NCBI GenBank assembly: GCA_002469915.1
Contig: DKOG01000283.1
Coordinates: 1-17,183, forward strand
Origin: Bacteroidetes bacterium UBA7368
Lineage (GTDB): Bacteria; Bacteroidota; Rhodothermia; Rhodothermales; UBA10348
Reading direction: 5' to 3'
Length of the DNA stretch: 17,183 nucleotides
How positions within the stretch are numbered: the first letter of the stretch is position 1; each line of letters begins with the position of its first letter. The position numbers were made by a program, and so were the translations under genes. Of this stretch, positions 7,071-15,195 are shown in pieces. The notes under the pieces are model-generated. The model searched no databases. It had not been told where the DNA came from and was given only the letters and a program-made list of their open reading frames with translations.

Positions 7071-8321
7071 TCAATTGTCGTGGCAGACTATTTCTCCGCC
7101 CTTCATGACGAATGTAACGTTCCAGGCATCCTTGATATCTTCTGTAGGATCCCCTGTCATGCCCACAAGATCGGCCAGTTTACCGACTTCGATGGTTCCG
7201 CGATCGCTCAGATGAAACGTTCGCGCATTGAGTGATGTGGTAGCTCTCATAACATGGAGAGGGCTCATACCGTACTCTACCATCAGTTCCATTTCCCAGG
7301 CGTTCTTCCCGTGGCTGTAGACACCTACATCACCTCCCATACCAATCAAGACGCCTTCTTCTAAGGCTACCTTCATTGCTGCTTTCTTAACGGTAATTCG
7401 CGTCGGTTCAGGATCTTTCCCTTTTTCCCACCCAGAGTACGATGAGATAGCCTCAACAGCAGCTAACGTGGGATACCAAACCACGCCTTTTTCTGCCATG
7501 GCCCTAAACACGGATCGAGTACCCCCATCGCCGTGTTCAATGGTTTCGACGCCAGCCCAAATGGCCCGCTGCATACCTTCCTCTGTTCCCGCATGAGCAA
7601 CTAGTGGCCGTCCACTACTCTCAGCAGTACGACGCATCAAATCTAGTTCTTCTTTCGAAAAAGTGGGCATAGATTCACCGTTGGGGCCCCAACGATAGTC
7701 GGCATATACCTTGATAAAGTCCGCACCCTTTCCAATCTGATCCCTGGTCACTCGCACCAAATCATCCACTCCGTCGGCTGGCTCTGCACCCAATGGCACG
7801 TCGAAGGCCGGGTCAAAACCCCTTGGTCCATAACTTCCTGTGGCCACGATAGCCCGTCCGGCGACCAGCATACGCGGCCCGAGAATCACCCCCTTGTTGA
7901 TGGCCTGTTTAATGCCAACATCAGCATATCCTGCGCCCTCCGAGCCCAGGTCTCTAATCGTGGTAAATCCAGCCATCAGGGTATTAGTAGCGTGCACCGT
8001 CGCCCGAACCACTCGTTCGGCCCGAGATTCTCTAAGCACTTGATCATTCCAATTGGTCTCATCGTAGGGATGGAGCAATACATGTGCGTGTCCTTCGATC
8101 AGACCGGGAGATAATGTCATTCCTCTCATCTCAATGACTTGGTCAGCCGAAAGACCAGCAATGGGCCCTACGTCTGCAATCATCTCTCCCTCAACCACAA
8201 CGCCCCACCCCGCATGCGTTTCCTCTCCATCAAATACCCGGTCTGGCTTTAGTAGAAGCGTCTGTGCCTGGGACAAAAGCGCCGGAATAAAAAGGAAAAC
8301 AAGAAAGAGGATGCGTTTCAT
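7071..8321 (-). CDS. Secreted metal-dependent amidohydrolase
   Basis: This 416-aa protein of the amidohydrolase superfamily is closest in pattern to the imidazolonepropionase/Xaa-Pro dipeptidase-like group. A Sec signal peptide covers residues 1-20 (a long hydrophobic run ending SQAQ), so it should act in the periplasm or outside. The full set of binuclear metal ligands is visible: H78 and H80 in GHAH, K204 in DFIKVY (the lysine that is carboxylated in this family), H243 in VAHAG, H263 in IEHGDG, and D331 in GMGGDVG. The C-terminal segment GTIEVGKLADLVG rebuilds the small beta domain typical of the family. Likely substrates are cyclic amides or dipeptides; the precise one cannot be read from sequence. 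The gene stands alone, divergent from the PLP enzyme gene. Confidence 0.9.
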   Translation of the reverse strand: MKRILFLVFLFIPALLSQAQTLLLKPDRVFDGEETHAGWGVVVEGEMIADVGPIAGLSADQVIEMRGMTLSPGLIEGHAHVLLHPYDETNWNDQVLRESRAERVVRATVHATNTLMAGFTTIRDLGSEGAGYADVGIKQAINKGVILGPRMLVAGRAIVATGSYGPRGFDPAFDVPLGAEPADGVDDLVRVTRDQIGKGADFIKVYADYRWGPNGESMPTFSKEELDLMRRTAESSGRPLVAHAGTEEGMQRAIWAGVETIEHGDGGTRSVFRAMAEKGVVWYPTLAAVEAISSYSGWEKGKDPEPTRITVKKAAMKVALEEGVLIGMGGDVGVYSHGKNAWEMELMVEYGMSPLHVMRATTSLNARTFHLSDRGTIEVGKLADLVGMTGDPTEDIKDAWNVTFVMKGGEIVCHDN

Positions 8322-8348
8322 AAGCTGATAATTTTTATAAGTGATTCG

Positions 8349-8377
8349 AGAATAGTCGATAGAATATCTTCATTCAA
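8349..8377 (-). promoter_or_regulatory. Possible promoter of the amidohydrolase gene
   Basis: On the minus strand TTGAAT (8372-8377) and TATTCT (8349-8354) are separated by 17 bp, each matching four of six sigma-70 consensus bases. The start of transcription would lie about 20 bp before the ATG at 8321. The leader is AT-rich and has no Shine-Dalgarno site. Confidence 0.3.
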
Positions 8378-8435
8378 CCCCCTAAGATGCGTAGATTCGC
8401 CCATCGCCCAACACGACCAAACCTTGTTACCTCTC

Positions 8436-9680
8436 ATGGCCTACGACATCCATCGTATTCGAAACGAATTTCCATCCTTAGCCGTCACGGATAACGGCAA
8501 GCGCCGTGTGTATTTCGACAATCCGGGTGGCACACAAGTGGCAAAACGGGTCATGGATCGGATGCAGGATTATTTTATACATATGAATACGAATGGGGGT
8601 GGAGCGTTCATTACCTCCCGGCAATCTGATGCTCTCATGGACGAAGGGCATGCCGCACTAGCCGATCTGGTTGGATCAAGCGACCCAGGTGAGATTATTT
8701 TCGGTCAAAACATGACCACCTTGACCTTGCACCTTTCACGCTCAATCGGTCGCACCTTGTCGGCTGGCGATGAGATCGTCGTTACTCGTATGGACCACGA
8801 TGCCAACGTGAGCCCCTGGCTCTTCATGGCCGAAGACCATGGGTTAAAGGTGCGCTGGATGGACTTCAATCCCGAAACCTTCCGGTATGACCAGGATGCC
8901 CTCGATCGGGTGCTTACACCAAAAACCAAATTGGTTGCGGTAAACTATGCCTCCAATGCAACTGGAACAGTCAATGATATCCGATCCATTTCCAGAAAGG
9001 CACACGAAGTTGGTGCCCTCGTTTTTGTAGACGCCGTACAGTTCACTCCTCATTTTGTAACGGATATCAAAGCTATTGAATGTGATTTCTTGGCCTGCTC
9101 AGCCTACAAGTTCTATGGCCCTCACCAAGGCTTGATTTGGGGGAAAAGAGACCTTCTTGAAGCGTACACCCCCTATAAAGTGCGTCCGGCCACTAAATCG
9201 CTTCCCGGTGCCTATGAAACGGGCACTCAATCCCATGAAGGGATGGCTGGCACGCTTGGAGCGGTCGAACACTTCGAGTGGGTGGGCTCAGAGATGGGAG
9301 CAGGTGGTTCCTCTCGTCGAGAGCGGATCATCTCTGGATTCAATGTCATCGCCGAGTACGAACGCGAATTGGGACGCCGACTCATTCGGGGATTGAAGCA
9401 CATTCCGGGCGTAACGATTTATGGCCTCACCGAAGATGTCGACCTTGTGGACCGAGTACCAACAGTAGCTATCACGAAAGAAGGCGTGCATCCCAGACAT
9501 ATGGCCGAATCGCTAGGAGATGCCAATATCTTCGTGTGGGATGGTCACTACTATGCCATCGAAGTAATCGAAAGACTGGGCTTGACGGAAAAAGGAGGCA
9601 TGCTTCGCATCGGATTGGGCCAATACAACACCATCGAAGAAGTAGATGACTTGCTGGACCACATTGAAACGGCCTTTTGA
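8436..9680 (+). CDS. Cysteine desulfurase-like class V aminotransferase lacking the catalytic Cys
   Basis: This is a 414-aa PLP enzyme of aminotransferase class V, in the group annotated as cysteine desulfurase-like. I use the ATG at 8436 because the family begins with a short YDIxxIRxxFP motif; a TTG four codons upstream is also in frame. PLP-site residues are visible: NMT at 92-94, H121 in DHDAN for ring stacking, N174, D199 in FVDAVQ, and the Schiff-base lysine K225 in CSAYKFYGPH. The whole protein has only two cysteines (C217 and C221), both beside the lysine. The C-terminal loop where SufS/CsdA enzymes hold their active cysteine reads DGHYYAIEV here. It therefore probably does not use the standard persulfide mechanism; another PLP reaction is more likely. 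It is monocistronic, and its stop lies 7 bp from the convergent DUF493 gene. Confidence 0.9.
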   Translation: MAYDIHRIRNEFPSLAVTDNGKRRVYFDNPGGTQVAKRVMDRMQDYFIHMNTNGGGAFITSRQSDALMDEGHAALADLVGSSDPGEIIFGQNMTTLTLHLSRSIGRTLSAGDEIVVTRMDHDANVSPWLFMAEDHGLKVRWMDFNPETFRYDQDALDRVLTPKTKLVAVNYASNATGTVNDIRSISRKAHEVGALVFVDAVQFTPHFVTDIKAIECDFLACSAYKFYGPHQGLIWGKRDLLEAYTPYKVRPATKSLPGAYETGTQSHEGMAGTLGAVEHFEWVGSEMGAGGSSRRERIISGFNVIAEYERELGRRLIRGLKHIPGVTIYGLTEDVDLVDRVPTVAITKEGVHPRHMAESLGDANIFVWDGHYYAIEVIERLGLTEKGGMLRIGLGQYNTIEEVDDLLDHIETAF

Positions 9681-9687
9681 TACAAGC

Positions 9688-9978
9688 CTAGAGTGATATC
9701 ACTCCTTCTATGCTGCCAGCACGCTGGTAGATATCAATTATTTCCTGGCTCGAATCGACCAATATTCGGGACGTGACGCTCTGGTACTTACCTTTGGAAG
9801 AAGCTTTGACATTGATGTCGTTGCCGATAAAAACCTCTTTCAAATCCGCCATCTGTTCTTTCGGGGCGATAAATTTAAACAGATACAGAGACGGAAAATC
9901 ATACTGATCTTCAAGTAAATTTTTGAAGTCGTCCCACCATTCTTGGTTGTCTGAGGACGGAATCTTTGAAGGGGCCAT
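9688..9978 (-). CDS. DUF493 (YbeD-like) family protein
   Basis: This small soluble protein (96 aa) is of the DUF493 family; E. coli YbeD is 87 aa. The family fingerprint is present: FPSLYLFKFIAP at 28-39, ASSKGKYQSVT at about 59-69, then an SSQEIIDIYQRAGSIEGVISL end. The fold is an ACT-like alpha/beta sandwich. YbeD lies beside lipoate genes in enterobacteria, but its role is not settled, and no lipoate gene is near here. The start at 9978 is the only suitable ATG and lacks a Shine-Dalgarno site. It may share the 141-bp gap 9979-10119 for a divergent promoter with the DUF2231 gene. I see no clear element in that gap. Confidence 0.9.
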   Translation of the reverse strand: MAPSKIPSSDNQEWWDDFKNLLEDQYDFPSLYLFKFIAPKEQMADLKEVFIGNDINVKASSKGKYQSVTSRILVDSSQEIIDIYQRAGSIEGVISL

Positions 9979-10119
9979 GTAATCGCTTTTTTAAGGTGTC
10001 AGGCAAATGCAGTTCGAGCATCCCTGTTCCCCACTTCAAAGGTAACTCAACTCAGGCTGATGCGTACAATCGATGCCCTACGTATGTTACGTGTTCAAAT
10101 TTACCATCCGAGCTGACTT

Positions 10120-11214
10120 ATGCCTTTTGTGCCAGAATGGGCGCCCAATGTGCACCCTCTGATCATACACTTCCCTATTGCACTGCTATTTACCGCAGCA
10201 CTTTTTGACACGATTGGGATGATCTTAAAGAAGCTTCCATTTTGGAAAAACGCGGCTACAGTACTCTACATATCGGGCACTCTTGCCGCAGTTTTGGCCC
10301 TACTCACGGGGGAAGCCGCAGGTGATTCCGTCTTTCTGCCAACCGCTGCAAACGCCCTCTTGACTGAACACTCGGATCTCGCACACTATGTAGTCTATTT
10401 CTTTGGTGCCTTCTCCGTGCTCAGAATCACCTTTTTCTTGCTGAAATTGGAAGACAAAATGATGTTCAGATCCATTCTGTATATCATTGGTCTAGGAGGA
10501 TTGGTTCTACTATGGTCGACCGCTGATCACGGCGCCCGCATGGTTTTCGAATATGGTGTAGGCGTTCAGGCTGTCGATAACACGGGGGTCCACGTTCCCG
10601 CAGTCTCCGATTCTACTCAATCCAGTGCTCCTGCCCATAACAGCGAGGGTGGTCTGACTTGGAAACCAACTCGTGCATCAGCTTGGCATGATGCCGTTAC
10701 CTTCTACGGCGACGAATCTGGTTTCATGTCTTCCATGAGAGACGGGGCAGAAAGAGGTGACGTATTGGCCCTTTCGGCTCAGGGTAACCCCATCATGTTC
10801 ACCTTTGATCGTCCGATGACCACGATGCAGCTTGATGGAGCGTTAAACCTAGACGACTTTGAAGGCACGGTCATGTTTGTGCATCACGTCATAGATAACA
10901 ATAACTATCATTTCACATCCATCTCTAAGATTGCTATGAAGCAAGGTCGCAGTGAAAATGGAGACCTATACCTTATGGATGATAAGCCGTATGCGCCAAC
11001 CGGATGGAGTTCATACCGGGTCGTGGCCGATCAAACCCACTTCCGGGCCTATGCCGATCAAAAACTGATCGTACACGGTCATGGAGATGACCCCGGATCT
11101 GGAAAGGTAGGTCTCCGGCTGAACGGTAAGGGCACCGTGCTCTTGGACTTCGTGCAAACGGTTTCCCTTCGAGGAGAAGGAATGGGTGAAACCGCCATGG
11201 AAATGGATCACTAA
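10120..11214 (+). CDS. DUF2231 membrane protein with lectin-like C-terminal domain
   Basis: This 364-aa protein has two parts. Residues 1-150 form a DUF2231 membrane domain with four helices (about 15-36, 45-64, 88-108, 117-133), starting with the typical VHPLIIHFPIALL motif. Histidines H12, H17, H84, H89 and H137 lie at or near helix ends, which would allow haem or metal binding, but this is inference. After a Ser/Pro-rich linker (about 155-180), residues about 180-355 look like a concanavalin-like beta-sandwich of the LamG/DUF1080 type, with paired strands around NNYHFTSISKIA, SSYRVVADQTHFRAYADQ and KVGLRLNGKGTVLLDF. The second domain is probably extracytoplasmic. DUF2231 domains occur near or fused to c-type cytochromes in some phyla, hinting at a redox role, but no CxxCH motif is present here. 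Confidence 0.8.
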   Translation: MPFVPEWAPNVHPLIIHFPIALLFTAALFDTIGMILKKLPFWKNAATVLYISGTLAAVLALLTGEAAGDSVFLPTAANALLTEHSDLAHYVVYFFGAFSVLRITFFLLKLEDKMMFRSILYIIGLGGLVLLWSTADHGARMVFEYGVGVQAVDNTGVHVPAVSDSTQSSAPAHNSEGGLTWKPTRASAWHDAVTFYGDESGFMSSMRDGAERGDVLALSAQGNPIMFTFDRPMTTMQLDGALNLDDFEGTVMFVHHVIDNNNYHFTSISKIAMKQGRSENGDLYLMDDKPYAPTGWSSYRVVADQTHFRAYADQKLIVHGHGDDPGSGKVGLRLNGKGTVLLDFVQTVSLRGEGMGETAMEMDH

Positions 11215-11218
11215 ACGC

Positions 11219-12445
11219 CTACTCTCCCTCTTGCTGGGAAGTCAGATTTACCAAAGCCACCAATCCGGATATCACGGTCAACCCACCGATGATGCCAATG
11301 GAAACCCCGAGCCCTAAGCGATCGGCCAGCAGGCCGGCCATTACAGCTCCAACAACGTACCCACCGTCTCGCCAAAGTCGGTAGACCCCAAGCGATGAAG
11401 AACGCCATTCGGGCCGGGACGCGTCTGATATGAGGGCAAGCAATGAGGGATAGACCAGGGCTGTGCCCATGCCCTGACCAATCATGGCCAATGTAATACC
11501 CAGGTTGCCGGGTTCTGAAAGCAAAAATAAAAGGGACATCCCCTGCAGAATCATCCCGCTAACGATGGGAATCGTCCTGCCAATCGAATCAGCCAATCTC
11601 CCGGTAAATAACTGACCCACGCCCCAGACCAACGGATACAGAGCAACCGCCCCACTTACCTCGGCTAAGGTCAATCCGAGCGAGGCAAAAAATAGAGGAA
11701 ACAGTCCCCACGCCAGACCATCATTTAGATTGTTAACCAAACCTGCCTGACAGGCAGCAAACATGCGTCGATTCGTCCATGAGGTTCGCCTAAAGACTTC
11801 TTGAAAAGAGGGTACATCAGGGGCATCCCCAACCTCTCCGGCCTCCATCGAGACATGCTGCGCTGTTTCTCTCACAAAAAAGAAACTGACTAAGAGGGCC
11901 ACAATCGCAATTCCCGTGGCTATCTGAAAGACGAGATCGGTAGCGCCCGACGCCATTATCAGACCGGAAAAAAACGCGGCCCCCCCAACGGCCATATAGC
12001 CCACTGATTCATTGATACCCAGGGCCAACCCTCTCTGCTTCGGACCGACCAAGTCAATTTTCATTACGACTGTCATGGTCCAGGAAAATCCTTGATTCAT
12101 CCCCAGCAAAACATTGGCAAAAACGATCCATCCCCAGGAGGGAGCCCACATTAAAATGAGGGGTACGGGGATCCCAATCATCCAGCCCGCTATCAGGAGC
12201 TTTTTTCTGCCATACTGATCGCCAAGCCTTCCCGCTAATAAATTGGCGAGGGCCTTTGCGCTTCCAAATGTGATGATGAAGGATAAAACAGCGACGTAAG
12301 ACGCCAATCCATAAGCTTCTTCGGCGAGGATGGGAATCACGACGCGCTCCATCCCCACCATAGCACCTACAAACCCATTTATCAGGACAAGAAGACTAAA
12401 TTGAGCTAGGTTTTCTCGCAATCCAAGACGGACTGGTGCTGTCAT
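11219..12445 (-). CDS. MFS transporter
   Basis: This 408-aa integral membrane transporter of the major facilitator superfamily probably has twelve helices. Motif A is clear between helices 2 and 3 (GRLGDQYGRKK at 72-82), and its second-half echo is GRLADSIGR at 282-290. A hydrophilic loop of about 35 residues (about 192-227) separates the two halves. I start it at the ATG at 12445, just before the first helix. A TTG at 12493 is also in frame but adds 16 polar residues and falls in the clpB upstream region. The substrate cannot be told; the pattern fits the broad drug and sugar exporter groups. It diverges from clpB and ends 4 bp from the convergent DUF2231 gene. Confidence 0.9.
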   Translation of the reverse strand: MTAPVRLGLRENLAQFSLLVLINGFVGAMVGMERVVIPILAEEAYGLASYVAVLSFIITFGSAKALANLLAGRLGDQYGRKKLLIAGWMIGIPVPLILMWAPSWGWIVFANVLLGMNQGFSWTMTVVMKIDLVGPKQRGLALGINESVGYMAVGGAAFFSGLIMASGATDLVFQIATGIAIVALLVSFFFVRETAQHVSMEAGEVGDAPDVPSFQEVFRRTSWTNRRMFAACQAGLVNNLNDGLAWGLFPLFFASLGLTLAEVSGAVALYPLVWGVGQLFTGRLADSIGRTIPIVSGMILQGMSLLFLLSEPGNLGITLAMIGQGMGTALVYPSLLALISDASRPEWRSSSLGVYRLWRDGGYVVGAVMAGLLADRLGLGVSIGIIGGLTVISGLVALVNLTSQQEGE

Positions 12446-12486
12446 ATTGGCACACTCGTGAGATTGGTATACTTTTCGTACGCTTC

Positions 12487-12536
12487 TGTGCAACGCAAAC
12501 TATCCGATTTTTCTGACATATCGTCGGAGTTGCACA
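12487..12536. promoter_or_regulatory. Spaced inverted repeat between MFS gene and clpB
   Basis: TGTGCAAC (12487-12494) and GTTGCACA (12529-12536) are perfect reverse complements separated by 34 bp in the 113-bp divergent gap. It could be an operator or the base of a clpB leader hairpin. An 8-bp match in a region this short can also arise by chance. Confidence 0.25.
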
Positions 12537-12547
12537 CCTTTTTTGAT

Positions 12548-12554
12548 GGAAGAG
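12548..12554 (+). promoter_or_regulatory. Shine-Dalgarno-like site for clpB
   Basis: GGAAGAG sits 4 bases before the ATG at 12559 and supports that start. The spacing is slightly short. No CIRCE element and no clear heat-shock promoter are seen upstream. Confidence 0.4.
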
Positions 12555-12558
12555 ATAC

Positions 12559-15195
12559 ATGAATCTGCAGAAATTTACGATCAAAGCTCAAGAGGTTGTT
12601 AAAACAGCCTCAGAAATGGCAGCATCCAGAAATCATCAGGGTGTTGAACCAGCTCATTTGCTAAACGCATTTCTAGCAGATAGCTCCGGAATCGTGGTCA
12701 CCATGCTTAATAAGCTGGAAGCCAGCATCGACCTGCTGATGGCTAAGACCGAGCAATCCATGGATAAGCTTCCAAAAGTGACCGGGGCATCCGTTTCAGG
12801 CCAATATGTCGGGTCCGATGCGAAAAAAGTGTTTGACCGAGCGCTCGCCGAAGCGCAGCAGCTTCAAGATGAATATGTGGCATCAGAGCACTTATTAATC
12901 GCCCTTGCCTCCTCGAATGAAGATATTGGTATCGCGCTCCAAAGCCAGGGTGTGACCAAGGATCGAATTTTGGGCATCTTGAAGGATGTTCGAGGAAGCG
13001 AAAAAGTGACTGATCAGCATGCTGAAAGTCGATACCAAGCGCTTGAACGCTACACTAGAAACCTGAATGACCTCGCCTCCAAAGGAAAAATAGACCCTGT
13101 AATCGGACGCGATCTTGAAATCCGTCGCGTGTTACAAATCCTCTCGCGGCGCACGAAAAACAATCCCATTCTTGTAGGCGAACCCGGAGTCGGTAAAACG
13201 GCCATTGCAGAGGGTCTTGCGATTCGAATCGTTCAAGGTGACGTGCCTGAGGGTTTGAAAGACAAACGCATATTGTCCCTAGACATGGGTTCGCTCATTG
13301 CCGGAGCCAAATACAGAGGTGAATTTGAGGATCGTCTCAAAGCCGTTGTTAAGGGCATTGTGGAATCAGATGGCCAAATCGTGCTATTCATTGATGAAAT
13401 CCACACCCTTGTTGGAGCCGGTGCTGCGGAAGGCGCAATGGACGCTGCAAATATTCTGAAGCCTGCCCTTGCCCGCGGTGAACTCCGCGCTATTGGTGCT
13501 ACCACGCTTGATGAGTACAGAAAATATCTCGAGAAAGACAAGGCACTAGAGCGCCGTTTCCAGCTCATCGTGGTTGGTGAGCCGTCTGTCGAGGACACTA
13601 TTTCAATCCTACGAGGCATCAAAGAGCGATATGAAGTGCACCATGGAGTACGCATTACCGATGGCGCTCTTGTTTCGGCTGCAGAACTAAGCAATCGATA
13701 TATCACCGATCGATTCCTGCCAGATAAGGCGATCGACTTGATTGACGAATCAGCGGCGAGACTCCGCATCGAAATTGACTCGATGCCCGAAGAACTCGAT
13801 CAGCTCGAGCGTCAGATCAGACAACTCGAAATTGAGCGCGAGGCCGTCAAAAGAGAAAAGGACAAGCAAAAACTAGCCTCTATCAAGGAGCAATTTGCCA
13901 ACCTTGACGAGAAACGAACCGAACTCAAAGCTCGGTGGAATCAGGAGAAGGGACTGATTCTAACCATGCAACAAGCCAAAGAAGAAATCGAAAACCTCCG
14001 GCTGGAAGCGGAGCAACTCGAACGCTCTGGCGCATATGGAGAAGTAGCCGAGCTGCGTTACGGCAAGATTCCGAAGCTAGAGGAAGTCATAACGGAAACA
14101 CGGCAAAAGCTCGATGAAATCCAGATGGGTGGCGCGCTGCTTTCCGAGGAGATTGATTCCGAAGATATTGCTGATATCGTCGCACGTTGGACGGGCATTC
14201 CAGTTAGCCGCATGTTGGAAAGCGAGCGCGCCAAACTACTTCGCCTTGAAGAATCTCTTGAAAAACGAGTTGTCGGGCAGCCCGAAGCCTTAGCAGCAGT
14301 CGCAAATGCCGTCAGGCGTGGCCGAGCCGGATTACAGGAGGAAACTCGTCCAATTGGCTCATTCATCTTTTTGGGTTCAACGGGAGTCGGTAAAACTGAA
14401 TTAGCCAAGGCTCTCGCTGAATTTCTTTTCAACGATGAAAACGCCATGGTTCGCATTGACATGAGCGAGTATCAGGAGCGTCACACCGTGAGTCGACTGG
14501 TAGGTGCCCCTCCGGGATATGTGGGCTATGAAGAAGGTGGACAGCTCAGCGAACAGGTTCGTCGCAAGCCCTATTCGGTGGTTCTCCTAGATGAAATCGA
14601 GAAGGCCCATCCGGAAGTCTTCAATATTTTGCTACAGATGCTGGACGATGGTCGCTTAACGGACAATCAAGGCAAAGTTGTCGATTTTAAAAACACCATT
14701 ATCATCATGACGAGCAATCTAGGATCTGAAATAATTCAGTCTCGGATTGATGCCTTAGATGGTGATGTTACGACCGACGATGAGGCCAAACTGCAGACGG
14801 AACTACTCGATCTTCTCAAACAGCGTCTGCGTCCCGAGTTTCTAAACAGAATTGACGAGATCGTGACCTTTCATCCTCTGGGTCGCAAAGAGATCAGGCG
14901 AATCGTGGACATCCAATTTGAGAACGTGCGCCGCTTAGCATTGGTCAGTAATCAAATTGAAGTAGACTTAACCAGCAAAGCGCGCGATTACGTTTCAGAA
15001 ATTGGCTTCGATCCGGTGTTCGGAGCGCGGCCCTTGAAACGAGTCATTCAAAAAGAGATCACCAATAAATTGGCTGAAGAAATCCTTTCCGGGTGGATTG
15101 AGCCAGGCGATATCATCAAGATCGATGTGGCCGCAAAAGGAGAAGGTTTACTTTTTGAAACCACCTCCTCCAAAGGCAAAAATAAAAACGGCTAA
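12559..15195 (+). CDS. clpB: ATP-dependent protein disaggregase ClpB
   Basis: ClpB is a hexameric AAA+ chaperone that pulls polypeptides out of aggregates together with DnaK. All parts are present in 878 aa (E. coli has 857). The N-terminal substrate domain is at about 1-145. AAA-1 has Walker A GEPGVGKT at 207-214 and Walker B with E280 in FIDEIH. The middle coiled-coil domain (about 400-530), rich in Glu, Lys and Leu, distinguishes ClpB from ClpA and ClpC. AAA-2 has Walker A GSTGVGKT at 606-613, Walker B with E679 in LLDEIEKAH, and the arginine-finger segment [12 protein letters not shown]. Catalytic residues are conserved, so it should be active. The gene is monocistronic, and its stop codon overlaps that of the convergent kinase gene by 4 bp, leaving no room for a terminator hairpin between them. 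Confidence 0.98.
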   Translation: MNLQKFTIKAQEVVKTASEMAASRNHQGVEPAHLLNAFLADSSGIVVTMLNKLEASIDLLMAKTEQSMDKLPKVTGASVSGQYVGSDAKKVFDRALAEAQQLQDEYVASEHLLIALASSNEDIGIALQSQGVTKDRILGILKDVRGSEKVTDQHAESRYQALERYTRNLNDLASKGKIDPVIGRDLEIRRVLQILSRRTKNNPILVGEPGVGKTAIAEGLAIRIVQGDVPEGLKDKRILSLDMGSLIAGAKYRGEFEDRLKAVVKGIVESDGQIVLFIDEIHTLVGAGAAEGAMDAANILKPALARGELRAIGATTLDEYRKYLEKDKALERRFQLIVVGEPSVEDTISILRGIKERYEVHHGVRITDGALVSAAELSNRYITDRFLPDKAIDLIDESAARLRIEIDSMPEELDQLERQIRQLEIEREAVKREKDKQKLASIKEQFANLDEKRTELKARWNQEKGLILTMQQAKEEIENLRLEAEQLERSGAYGEVAELRYGKIPKLEEVITETRQKLDEIQMGGALLSEEIDSEDIADIVARWTGIPVSRMLESERAKLLRLEESLEKRVVGQPEALAAVANAVRRGRAGLQEETRPIGSFIFLGSTGVGKTELAKALAEFLFNDENAMVRIDMSEYQERHTVSRLVGAPPGYVGYEEGGQLSEQVRRKPYSVVLLDEIEKAHPEVFNILLQMLDDGRLTDNQGKVVDFKNTIIIMTSNLGSEIIQSRIDALDGDVTTDDEAKLQTELLDLLKQRLRPEFLNRIDEIVTFHPLGRKEIRRIVDIQFENVRRLALVSNQIEVDLTSKARDYVSEIGFDPVFGARPLKRVIQKEITNKLAEEILSGWIEPGDIIKIDVAAKGEGLLFETTSSKGKNKNG

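Noticed and set aside
9691..9704. Perfect 14-bp palindrome GAGTGATATCACTC at the end of the DUF493 gene
   Set aside because: About one such palindrome is expected by chance in 16 kb, it has no loop for a hairpin, and it lies in conserved coding sequence.
9966..10208. Plus-strand frame of 80 codons in the gap before the DUF2231 gene
   Set aside because: It overlaps the starts of two better supported genes in other frames and shows no motif.
12446..12470. CIRCE-like half-site near GGCACACTCGTGAG upstream of clpB
   Set aside because: It does not match TTAGCACTC closely and has no second arm at the required 9-bp spacing.
13233..13769. Open frame of 178 codons on the minus strand inside clpB
   Set aside because: It is antisense to a fully conserved AAA+ domain, rich in Ser and Arg as reverse frames of such genes are, and has no recognisable domain.
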